Positions 1-7,800 of a DNA stretch of 13,932 bases are shown here, in pieces. The translations under genes were made by a program, and so were the position numbers. The stretch is taken from positions 1 through 13,932 of the forward strand of contig JBMNVL010000049.1 of the NCBI GenBank assembly GCA_050946775.1. Direction: 5' to 3'. The stretch is from UMGS1474 sp050946775 (GTDB lineage Bacteria > Bacillota > Clostridia > Oscillospirales > Acutalibacteraceae). The notes under the pieces are model-generated. The model ran no database searches, was not told where the DNA came from, and worked only from the letters and a program-made list of their open reading frames with translations. Every line of letters starts with the position of its first letter. The first letter of the stretch is position 1.

Positions 1-26
1 GAAAAAGCGTAAATCATAGTTATCAA

Positions 27-58
27 GCGGCCTTGCCCTCGACCGGGGGCAAGGCCGC
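27..58. repeat. 12-bp perfect inverted repeat (hairpin)
   Basis: The arm GCGGCCTTGCCC (27-38) is matched perfectly by GGGCAAGGCCGC (47-58) around an 8-base loop. No T-run follows on either strand, so it is a poor intrinsic terminator. It could still end transcription of a gene lying off the left edge, or be an outer part of the dispersed repeat that follows at 88-170. Nothing else is recognisable in bases 1-26. Confidence 0.6.
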
Positions 59-87
59 TCCTTCAATAACACGCAAAAACCTTGTAT

Positions 88-170
88 CGTCATCCTGAGC
101 GCAGCGAAGGATCTTATCATCTTGTTCGGGAGGCTTTGATTCTTCGTCGCTGACGCTTCTCAGAATGACA
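88..170. repeat. Dispersed palindromic intergenic repeat ('ILRCAQDD' class)
   Basis: The ends are imperfect inverted repeats: GTCATCCTGAG at 89-99 and CTCAGAATGAC at 159-169 (one mismatch). Inside them, CAGCGA followed by a GGATC-like stretch also recurs in inverted orientation. This CATCCTGAGCG...GAAGGATCT pattern is a common intergenic repeat in many bacterial genomes, and its minus-strand reading gives the familiar spurious peptide motif ILRCAQDD. The minus-strand reading frame across 23-565 is therefore not a gene. The element has no transposase and looks like a small MITE- or REP-like sequence lying directly upstream of the deacylase gene. Confidence 0.75.
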
Positions 171-199
171 TTTCGAGTTATTTTATGATAGGTGAGATT

Positions 200-676
200 A
201 TGGCCGAAAACAAAACCAACGTGATGCGGATATTGGATCAAAAGAAAATTCCCTATATTCCGCATACCTATCCGCACGGCGAGGAAGCGGTGGACGGCGA
301 AACGATCGCCCGTTTGACCGGGGAAGATCCCGCGCACGTTTTCAAAACGCTGGTCACCCGGGGCCACAGCGGCAAATATTACGTTTTCGTGGTGCCGGTC
401 GAAGCGGAGCTGCATCTCAAAAAGGCGGCGGTCGCGGCCGGGGAAAAAGCGGTGGACATGATCGCCGTCAAGCAACTGCTGCCGCTGACCGGCTACGTGC
501 GGGGAGGGTGTTCGCCCATCGGGATGAAAAAGCCCTTTCCCACCTTTTTGGCGAAGCAGGCGCAAAACCTTACCACCATTCTTGTCAGCGCCGGCAAGAT
601 CGGCACCCAGATCGAAGCGACGCCCGACGATCTGATCCGAATCACCGGCGGATCTTTCGCGGATATCACCGGTTAA
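200..676 (+). CDS. ybaK: YbaK/EbsC-family Cys-tRNA(Pro) deacylase
   Basis: This is a cytosolic editing enzyme of the YbaK/ProX superfamily, which hydrolyses Cys-tRNA(Pro) formed by mischarging of prolyl-tRNA synthetase. At 158 aa it has the usual length. Visible family motifs are VFKTLV (47-52), whose Lys49 matches the conserved catalytic lysine, and RGGCSPIGMKK (101-111), the signature loop of the family. The chosen start is the ATG at 200, because AGGTG at 190-194 is a ribosome site at proper distance; the in-frame ATG at 185 has no such site and would place the Shine-Dalgarno inside the gene. It ends 36 bases before the first kinase gene with no terminator between, so it may be co-transcribed with the signalling genes although its housekeeping role seems unrelated. 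The family call is firm; substrate specificity is inferred from the family. Confidence 0.93.
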   Translation: MAENKTNVMRILDQKKIPYIPHTYPHGEEAVDGETIARLTGEDPAHVFKTLVTRGHSGKYYVFVVPVEAELHLKKAAVAAGEKAVDMIAVKQLLPLTGYVRGGCSPIGMKKPFPTFLAKQAQNLTTILVSAGKIGTQIEATPDDLIRITGGSFADITG

Positions 677-712
677 AAGCGCAAGCTGCGCAAGGAAAGG
701 AGGAAAGGAAAG

Positions 713-2380
713 ATGAACGTGGTCAAAAAGACACTTGGGCGGCTGGCGTTTTATTATCTGCTGCTGGCGATCAACGTCATTCCCTGCGCGAACATCATTC
801 CCGACGCCTTTCCGACGCGTAACTTATCCACGGTTTATCTTTTGATCCTTTCCGCCTGTCTGATCCGATACTATTCCTACAGAGTGTCGGTCTTTGGCAC
901 GCTCCCTTTGATGATGAAAGCGCTCTCTTGGATGGCGTTTCTTCTGCTTTTGCTGCGCGGTCTCAAATACAGCGTTTTTGCGGGGGTAGACGTTCTCGCG
1001 CGCCACACTTGGTATCTGTATTATGCGCCGATGCTGTTGCTTCCGTTGTTATTGTTTTATATTGCGCTGCTGGTCTCTCCAGGCGAAAATTCACACGTCC
1101 CAAAAAAATGGTACGTGTTCGGAGCGATCACGGTGTTGCTCATTTTGATTGTTTTGACAAACGACCTGCACGGGCTGGTATTCCGGTTTCATCCGCAATT
1201 TGCCAACTGGAACAACGATTATTCCCACGCGCCGCTGTTTTATGTCGTTACGGCGTGGCAGTACGTTTTGTATCTGGCGGCAATACTCGTTTTGACGGTC
1301 AAGTGCCGCGTCAGCAGCGTCAAAAAATACGCTTGGCTGACGGGGATCCCGTTTTCGATCGGCATTGCCATGAGCGTGCTTTTGATGACGGGATCGATGC
1401 CGATGATCGGCGGTTCGTATATCGTCGAATTTCCCGAAGCGCTGATCTTTATGGCGGCCGGTGTACTGGAATGCTGTATGCAGCTGGGTCTTATTCCGAC
1501 GAACACGAGTTACGGAAAAATGTTCGGCGTATTCTCCCTGTCGGCACAGATCACAGACCGCCGTGGAAAGCCGGTTTATCTGTCAAAGTCGGCCGTTCCC
1601 CTGACGGCGGAACAGGTTGCCTTGCCTAACGGCGTAAGGATCGGCGAACACACCGTCCTGCACAAGATGGAACTGCCGGGTGGATTCGGCTTTTGGCAGG
1701 ACGATATGACCGAACTCGACCGGCTCAACGAGGAACTGGCACAGGCGAAGGAAGATCTTGCGCAGGAAACGCAACTGATCCGACTGCAAAACGAGCTCAA
1801 GGAAAAACAGGCGAAAATCGAACAACGCACCGCCGTTTACGACGCAATCGCCAAGCATACCCGCCGCCAGTCGAAAGCGATCTCTCAACTGGCGAAAAAG
1901 GCGCGCATGACGACGGATTTGGCGCTTAAAGACGAATGCGGCAAGCGGATCACTCTTTTCGCCGCTTACATAAAACGATATGCCAATCTCATGCTTTTGT
2001 CGTATGAAAATACGACGATCGAAACGGGCGAACTCGCTCTGTCCTTTTCGGAGGTGCTCCGCTATTTGAATTTTGCCGGCACACCCGGAGAGCTGGTAAG
2101 CCGTGCGTCGAAAGACGTGAGCGCTGAGGCGGCTCTCGCCGTGTTTGAAGTATTCGGAACGCTGCTTTGCGAACATATTGCTTCTCTTCGCGGGGTGTTT
2201 ATCCATTTGTCAAATATGGAAAATGCGGTATGTAAACTGACGCTGGAAAATCTGGAGACGTCCCTTTCCAAAGAAACGGGCGATATGCTGTCCCGCGCCG
2301 GCGTCACTTGGGATTGTGTTCAGGAGGACAACGTGACGTACGTCGGCTTTATCCTGCCGGAAAGGGGGCAGCGGGTATGA
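713..2380 (+). CDS. 7TM sensor histidine-kinase-like protein, apparently without an ATP-binding site
   Basis: This 555-aa membrane protein has about seven (perhaps eight) hydrophobic segments (near residues 11-29, 38-53, 64-81, 100-121, 133-149, 175-196, 206-225 and possibly 240-258), resembling the N-terminal 7TM sensor module of some clostridial histidine kinases. A PAS-like segment follows (about 264-330), then a charged coiled coil (332-395) and a helical region with one candidate histidine (H381, in AIAKHTRRQ) where a DHp helix would be. The C-terminal part (about 400-550) is the right size for an ATPase domain, but the canonical N-box asparagine and the glycine-rich G-boxes cannot be found; FEVFGTLLCEHI sits where an N-box would be. 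It is likely a pseudokinase or signal receptor. The start has AAAGGAGG at 696-703. The stop overlaps the next start as ATGA, implying translational coupling with the active kinase. The ligand is unknown. Confidence 0.8.
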   Translation: MNVVKKTLGRLAFYYLLLAINVIPCANIIPDAFPTRNLSTVYLLILSACLIRYYSYRVSVFGTLPLMMKALSWMAFLLLLLRGLKYSVFAGVDVLARHTWYLYYAPMLLLPLLLFYIALLVSPGENSHVPKKWYVFGAITVLLILIVLTNDLHGLVFRFHPQFANWNNDYSHAPLFYVVTAWQYVLYLAAILVLTVKCRVSSVKKYAWLTGIPFSIGIAMSVLLMTGSMPMIGGSYIVEFPEALIFMAAGVLECCMQLGLIPTNTSYGKMFGVFSLSAQITDRRGKPVYLSKSAVPLTAEQVALPNGVRIGEHTVLHKMELPGGFGFWQDDMTELDRLNEELAQAKEDLAQETQLIRLQNELKEKQAKIEQRTAVYDAIAKHTRRQSKAISQLAKKARMTTDLALKDECGKRITLFAAYIKRYANLMLLSYENTTIETGELALSFSEVLRYLNFAGTPGELVSRASKDVSAEAALAVFEVFGTLLCEHIASLRGVFIHLSNMENAVCKLTLENLETSLSKETGDMLSRAGVTWDCVQEDNVTYVGFILPERGQRV

Positions 2381-3612
2381 CGCCTATGGTTCAGCTTTCC
2401 GAACTGGCAAGATCCCTATTCTCGTTGTGGACGCTTTCTTTGGTGCTTGTCGGCGTTTTCAGCATCGTTCGCGCCGCCGCGCAAAAACGCATCCGCTTCG
2501 CTGTCCTTGCCCTGTTTTTGTTTTCCTGCAGTTATTTTCTGTGGCAGGTGCTTTTTGACGTTCATCTGTTTGGCAATACAAACGGTACAGCCGCCGTCAG
2601 CCGGATCCTTTGCCGGATCCCGTTGCTGTTTTGGCTTATATTCCTCTTGATGCTCACGGCGGCGGCGCTCGTGAATCTGACCGCTGTCATCCGATACGGC
2701 AAACGCCGCATCACGCCCGACGCGGTAAAGCTTTGTCTGGATCAGATCGACTGCGGGGTTTGTTGTTTTCGCGACGACGGCATGGTGCTGTTTTCCAACG
2801 GGTGCATGAACCGGCTTTGTATTGCCGTAACGGGCGAGAGGCTGCTTAGTGGAAATCAGTTGGCTGGCGCGGCGGGCGGCGTCCTTACGGCAGAGGGAAG
2901 AAGATGGCGTTTTACCGGCCGGGACATCACCCTTGACCGGGAAACGCTTCACGAACTCATCGCCGCCGACGTGACGGCGGAGTACGCCAAAACCGAGGCG
3001 CTTCAAAAAGATAAAGAGGAACTATCCCGGCTGAAAGGGGAACTCAAGGCATACACACTCGGCATTGACGAAACCGTTCGCCGTCAGGAGATATTACAGG
3101 CAAAGGTGAATATCCACGACGAAATGAACCGGCTGATGCTTTCCACACTTGCGGCTGAAAGGGACGAGACAGAGCCAAAAGACCGCATCTTCGCGCTGTG
3201 GGAGCAAAACGCCCTGCTTTTGTGTATGGAAGCGGACAATTCCAATAAACCAAAAGCGGCGAGCGATATCGAAAAACTTGCAAAAGCGCTGAAAATCCGG
3301 CTCGTTTGGAAAAACGACCTGCCCGAAACCCTTTCCGATAAGCAGCGCGATCTGTTTTACAGCGCCGCCAAAGAAGCGATCGCCAACGCCGCCAAACATG
3401 CCGGAGCAGAACAGATCGAGATTTCCTTTGCCCAGACGGAAAAGCAGATGCGCTGCGCCTTTACAAACGACGGCAAACTCCCGACGGGCGAAGTACGCTT
3501 TGCGGGCGGACTGTACAATCTTTCTGCGCTTGCCCAAAAGCAGGGTGCGTCGGTGTCGGTAACCGTCGGCAATAGCTTTACGCTGACTCTTGTTTTCCCA
3601 AAAGATTCTTGA
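2377..3612 (+). CDS. Membrane sensor histidine kinase (HisKA_3-like H-box, GHKL ATPase)
   Basis: This 411-aa kinase probably autophosphorylates and passes phosphate to the downstream NarL-type regulator. Three hydrophobic segments (about 12-34, 39-59, 77-103) anchor it. A PAS-like region (about 115-200) with GVCCFRDDGMVLFSN follows, then a coiled coil (204-240). The H-box NIHDEMNR places the phospho-acceptor at His247, with the His-Asp-Glu arrangement typical of NarX/DesK-type kinases. The C-terminal GHKL domain has an N-box KEAIANAAKH (Asn337), a G1-type NDG (364-366) and a GGLYNL G2 region (377-382). I chose the ATG at 2377: it forms an ATGA overlap with the preceding stop and has AAAGGGGG upstream. 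The open frame extends to an ATG at 2308, inside the previous gene, which is less likely. The arrangement suggests equimolar synthesis and perhaps a heteromer with the upstream pseudokinase. Confidence 0.9.
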   Translation: MTPMVQLSELARSLFSLWTLSLVLVGVFSIVRAAAQKRIRFAVLALFLFSCSYFLWQVLFDVHLFGNTNGTAAVSRILCRIPLLFWLIFLLMLTAAALVNLTAVIRYGKRRITPDAVKLCLDQIDCGVCCFRDDGMVLFSNGCMNRLCIAVTGERLLSGNQLAGAAGGVLTAEGRRWRFTGRDITLDRETLHELIAADVTAEYAKTEALQKDKEELSRLKGELKAYTLGIDETVRRQEILQAKVNIHDEMNRLMLSTLAAERDETEPKDRIFALWEQNALLLCMEADNSNKPKAASDIEKLAKALKIRLVWKNDLPETLSDKQRDLFYSAAKEAIANAAKHAGAEQIEISFAQTEKQMRCAFTNDGKLPTGEVRFAGGLYNLSALAQKQGASVSVTVGNSFTLTLVFPKDS

Positions 3613-3690
3613 AAAATCAGCCGGGCGGCGGATGGCAAAAGGATGTTCGGGGTGTAGAATGGATAACGGATTGAGAAAGGGGGAGAGGAC

Positions 3691-4323
3691 GTGGCGGTAA
3701 ACGTACTGATCGTGGAAGATCAGGATATCCCGCGCGAGTTGTTTGAGATCTATATCAAATCGAGCGGACGGTTTCATCATCTCCTTTCGATATCCAGCGC
3801 TTCGGCGGCGCTGTCGGTTTGCAAAAGCAACAAAGTCGATTTGATCCTGATGGACGTGATGACCGAACTCGAGCGCAGCGGACTGGACGCGGCACAGGAG
3901 ATCAAAAAGCAATTTCCGCAGATTAAGATCATCATTGTCACTTCCATGCCCGAGTATTCCTGGATCTCGCGGGCAAAGGCGATCGGCGTCGATTCCTTTT
4001 GGTACAAAGACGGACAGAAGGCCGGCATACTCGACGTCATGGAGCGCACCATGGCGGGTGAGCATATCTACCCGGACGATACCCCGCTGATCCGCATCGG
4101 CAACGCCACCAACCACGAATTCACCGAGCGCGAGCTGGACGTCCTCAAAGAGCTGACCACCGGGGACACCAACGCCGAAATCGCCAAGCGGCTCTTCATT
4201 TCGGTCGCTACGGTAAAAAGCCACATCCAGCACCTGATGGAGAAAACCGGCTTCAAAACGCGCACCGAGCTCGTAGCCGAGGCGCGGGGACTCGGGATCG
4301 TGATCAAAGACAACAAGTCATAA
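3691..4323 (+). CDS. NarL/LuxR-family response regulator
   Basis: This 210-aa cytosolic transcription factor is the probable phospho-target of the adjacent kinase. The receiver domain (1-about 125) shows the acidic pair Glu9/Asp10, phospho-acceptor Asp55 (LILMD), Thr84 (IIVTS) and Lys106 (FWYKD). After Asp55 the usual short proline loop is replaced by VMTELERSGLDAA, a longer form. The C-terminal LuxR helix-turn-helix (about 143-200) contains FTERELDVL, the NAEIAKRLFIS scaffold and the recognition helix SVATVKSHIQHLMEKT. Translation starts at GTG 3691, the only start at sensible distance from AAAGGGGGAGAGG (3676-3688). A 78-base gap separates it from the kinase without a terminator. The target promoter is unknown; candidates are this operon itself and the secreted dockerin gene downstream. 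Confidence 0.93.
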   Translation: MAVNVLIVEDQDIPRELFEIYIKSSGRFHHLLSISSASAALSVCKSNKVDLILMDVMTELERSGLDAAQEIKKQFPQIKIIIVTSMPEYSWISRAKAIGVDSFWYKDGQKAGILDVMERTMAGEHIYPDDTPLIRIGNATNHEFTERELDVLKELTTGDTNAEIAKRLFISVATVKSHIQHLMEKTGFKTRTELVAEARGLGIVIKDNKS

Positions 4324-4337
4324 TGGAGGGAAAAACA

Positions 4338-4697
4338 ATGGCAAACGCAGACCTCAGCCCGGAAGAGATGCAGCGCTACCTCGAAGAGCAAAAGAAAAAG
4401 GTGGAAGCGATGCTTGCCGCCATGACGCCCGAAGAGCGCGCCGAGGCCGAAAAGAACTTTGCCGCCATGCGGGAAGCGGACGACGCCGCTATGCGCAAAA
4501 CCCTCGACGACGCGCGGAAAGTCATGGAAATGAACACGGCGAGGGAGCATCATACGATCGCCAACCCCGGCGCGTACGCCCCCAAAACCGTGCGGCAGGG
4601 GGATGAGGCCCAGGTGCGTTTCTGCCCAAACTGCGGGGCAAAAGCCGGAAACGGGAATTTCTGCGAATACTGCGGCTCACCCCTGAAAAAGCAATAA
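4338..4697 (+). CDS. Small helical protein with C-terminal Cys4 zinc ribbon
   Basis: This 119-aa protein of unknown function is the last gene of the signalling operon. Residues 1-70 are highly charged and Ala/Glu/Lys-rich, predicting long helices or a coiled coil (SPEEMQRYLEEQKKKVEAM). A short linker leads to a zinc ribbon with Cys96-x2-Cys99 and Cys109-x2-Cys112 (FCPNCG and FCEYCG). No signal peptide or membrane segment is visible, so it should be cytosolic. The start is the ATG at 4338, preceded by GGAGGG at 4325-4330, which overlaps the regulator's stop region; the in-frame ATG at 4323 lies at the stop and has no separate ribosome site. A terminator follows within 35 bases. It may be an adaptor in the pathway, but that is context inference only. 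Confidence 0.82.
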   Translation: MANADLSPEEMQRYLEEQKKKVEAMLAAMTPEERAEAEKNFAAMREADDAAMRKTLDDARKVMEMNTAREHHTIANPGAYAPKTVRQGDEAQVRFCPNCGAKAGNGNFCEYCGSPLKKQ

Positions 4698-4730
4698 ACA
4701 GCGATTTTTTCAAACGATAACACTCCTTAT

Positions 4731-4763
4731 CCCGGGCTGTTTGCCCGGGACTTTTCTTTTTTT
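4731..4763 (+). terminator. Intrinsic terminator of the signalling operon
   Basis: A 7-bp GC stem, CCCGGGC (4731-4737) and GCCCGGG (4743-4749), has a 5-base loop and is followed by a long T-rich tract (4752-4763). It closes the operon ending with the zinc-ribbon gene. It lies about 100 bases before the start of the dockerin gene, so that gene should have its own promoter between 4764 and 4860. Confidence 0.92.
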
Positions 4764-4860
4764 GCGGCAAAATATCATCCTTTTGGCGGATGCGTGGCAA
4801 ACAGATAACCGCTATGATAATGAAGGGGAACTGTATCAAAACGCAAAGGAGACAAGGAAA

Positions 4861-7800
4861 ATGAAGAAAAGAGTATGCGGTTTATTACTTTGCGCGGTCA
4901 TGCTCATCGGGCTTCTGCCCGCGGGCGTCATCCCGGTCGCGGCGGCGCCCGAGGTGGGCGAAGTGACGAACATCACCACCCATTTCGATATACAAAACAA
5001 TTTACGCGTCACCTTTGACGGCGTGTCCACCGCCGTCAGATATGTCGTGACCGAAGGCGCCTCCTACGAGTATCATGATATTCACGTCAACGACGAATCG
5101 CAAAACGCCGGTACGATTTCAGACATTATCGCAAACGGTGAGTTTTTCCGTTACGGCACCGGCGGGGCGAAATACCCCTCCGGCAAAGTGCGGGTGCAGG
5201 CGTTTAATATGTACGGCGAAAAGATCGCCGAGGGGTATTCGGATTCTTTCAAATGTCCGTACGACGGGTTTATCGACAGTCCCGACAATCGATCCTACTA
5301 CCTGTCGCCTACCGGCGTGTTTTACTTCGATCCGGTAGAGGGCGCCGCGTTTTATACGATCATTTGTCAGTATTACGGTACGCACATGAAAACCCAGAGC
5401 GCCTCGACGAGAAATTATATGGATATCAGCAGCTTCGCACGGGAAGGCGATAACTACACCTTCACGGTCTATACGTTTCCTGTAAACGATAAACTGCTGC
5501 CGTCAACCCATACGGAAAAAATAAAATACAGTGCCGAGACTCTGCTGAAAGGCGAGGTGCGGGTGAACGCCGACAAATCGGTCACCTACGGGCATTATCT
5601 GCAGTATCTCCACGCGCACACCGACGTGGCGCTTTCGCAGCAGTGGCAACGGTATGATCCGGCAGTCGAAAACTACGACGAGGCCTGGGTGGACATCACC
5701 GAAGCTGAAAAAGCGAATTATCCGGCGAACCAGCTTCGCGTGACCGTATCGGCGCAGGGCCATTCCGGCACGGTCACCAGCAGCGACCATCTCTATAACT
5801 CCCCGGAAGAAGCGTATGTCGCCACCGATTACGACGGGCTTCGCGCCGTGTTCAACCGCCGGCACGACGCCGGCACGACCACCTATATCAAGCTGGGCGA
5901 GGATATTTCGGCGTCCGGCTGGGGCCTGATGGCAAACGTGGGAGACGTGGACCTGGACCTGAACGGGTACACCCTCTCCTACGACGGCACAAACAAATAT
6001 CTCATCGCCAGCGATTATGAGACCAATCGAGACAGCGTAGTGACCATCCGGGACTCCCGCCGACAGGAACCCGGAAGCAGCAAGTGGATCGACGGTAAGG
6101 TCGTCTTCAACCACAATCAGCAACGATATCATAACGGCGGCAGCCACCCTTATGAATCCGGGGATTATCTGGAATATTGCGGGCTTACCACCACGGTGCT
6201 GACGGGAAATATCACCGTTTACGGCGGCACTTTTATCAACGAATCCCATAAAAGCTATAACGCCGCCCCGAGAAAAGAATCCGGCCAGCTGCAGGAAAGA
6301 GTCTACGGCTATCAGACGGGATACGGCAACGGTGACGGGCTGAAACTGTACGCCGGCTCGTTTGAGGCGCAAAGACCGATCGAGCTGCAATGGAATACCG
6401 AAGGGAAGGAATTCGGTATTTACGGCGGCACCGTCCGCGTAACGTCAGATCAGCCGGCCGTATTTGTTCGGCCGCCCTTCGGATACGATGAGGGGAGTTT
6501 GCCGGTCCTCCGGGGCTGCAGGATCGTCAACGCCTCCGGCAATGCGCAGTCGGTCGCGATCCGTTTCCTACCCGGCGACTCCTCAACAAGCGCCGAGGCG
6601 TATGAGGCGTTCGGCCAATGCTTCTTGTCGGCGACCGCCTCGTATATCGACGGCGTCAAGCAGTCCTCTCCCTTCAACGGGACGGTTTACACCGCCGGTC
6701 CGATCCTCGGTCCGGTTTTCAGCGACACCTTTGTTCTGAAAACCGAAACCGAGCTGAAAAGTCTGGAATTCCAGATCACCGAGCCGGAGGTCGGCGCAAT
6801 GCCGGACAACACCGTGACAGGCGCCGAAAGCGATCTTTACGACGTGGCGCTGACCTGGCAGTACGAGCGCACGCCCGACACCTTCCGGGACATGGATCCC
6901 GATTCGCCCTTCAGGACCGGTCTGTACTATCGCGCGAAACTCGAGATCAAGCCCAAGGACGGCGTGACCATCACCGATATCAAGGGTACTGCCACCATCG
7001 GCAGCAAGGTACCCGACCGGTCCGGCTTTACGTTTTACGCCAATTACTATCTGAAAGACACGTATTTCGACATTTATATCGGCGGCACCCGTATCGGCCG
7101 AAAGAACAAGGGCGACGTGCTGGGCGACGGCGGTTCGGTGCAGTTCTATGAAGCGGGCGAATACCCCGACGCGTTTTTCTCAAAAAGCCGCGTTCTCGTT
7201 TTCAACAATTTCCAGATGATCAAAAACGATTTTTCGCATTATGAAAACGAGTATTACGGCAACGGCGTCGCGCATATCCTCATCGAGGACGATATCGCGG
7301 TCATTGTGCACGGCGAAAACAGCATTGGCGGGTATTACAGCACCGTCAACGGCATCTGCGTCGGCAACAGCCATTACGTCGATTTCTACGGAGACGGTTC
7401 GTTTACCGTGGACGAAACCTGGTGCGATAAAGACGCTATGCTCGGCTTCGGCACGTCCGTTTCTTTCCACGACAGCGTACAGTTCACCCTGCGCGGCCGA
7501 TACGGAGTGCGGCTGGAATTTGATCACGGCGACACGGCAGACTTGGGTTTATGGGATAACGCGAAGGTCACCTGTTGGGCGCACCAGACCGAGGACGACA
7601 GAGATTACCCGGCTTTTAGAGTCGGCGGCACCGTTTCCATCGGCGGCAATGCCGAACTGATCTGCGAGCAGCAGGATAACGAAGACGCGATGGATACCTG
7701 GGGCGATAACTTCCCGACAGAGTATTACGACGTCAAGATACTCAAAAAAGGCGAATTCGCAAATTCCCAAACCAACCCCGTAACCCCTTACGAACCTCCG

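Noticed and set aside
184..189. TATGAT as a -10 for the deacylase gene
   Set aside because: It overlaps the ribosome site at 190-194 and would leave almost no leader; no -35 was found upstream.
23..565. 180-residue minus-strand reading frame at the left end
   Set aside because: It runs antisense to the deacylase and through the dispersed repeat; its ILRCAQDD motif is a known spurious translation of that repeat.
3655..3660. TAGAAT as an internal promoter -10 for the response regulator
   Set aside because: No -35 at suitable distance; the nearest TTGAAA (3609-3614) is 40 bases away. The 78-base gap is more simply an intergenic space in one operon.
3094..4233. 379-residue minus-strand reading frame opposite the kinase and regulator genes
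   Set aside because: It is antisense to two well-supported genes with recognisable motifs, has no ribosome site or family resemblance, and reflects GC-rich codon use.
4813..4821. TATGATAAT as a -10 element for the dockerin gene
   Set aside because: A promoter must lie between 4764 and 4860 and this is the best -10-like sequence, but no -35 hexamer lies at 15-19 bases; TTGGCG at 4783-4788 is 24 bases away. Not listed as a feature.
5827..6700. Pectate lyase or other polysaccharide lyase
   Set aside because: The repeat pattern suits a beta-helix, but I could not identify the calcium-binding aspartates and catalytic arginine expected of a pectate lyase, so no enzyme name is given.
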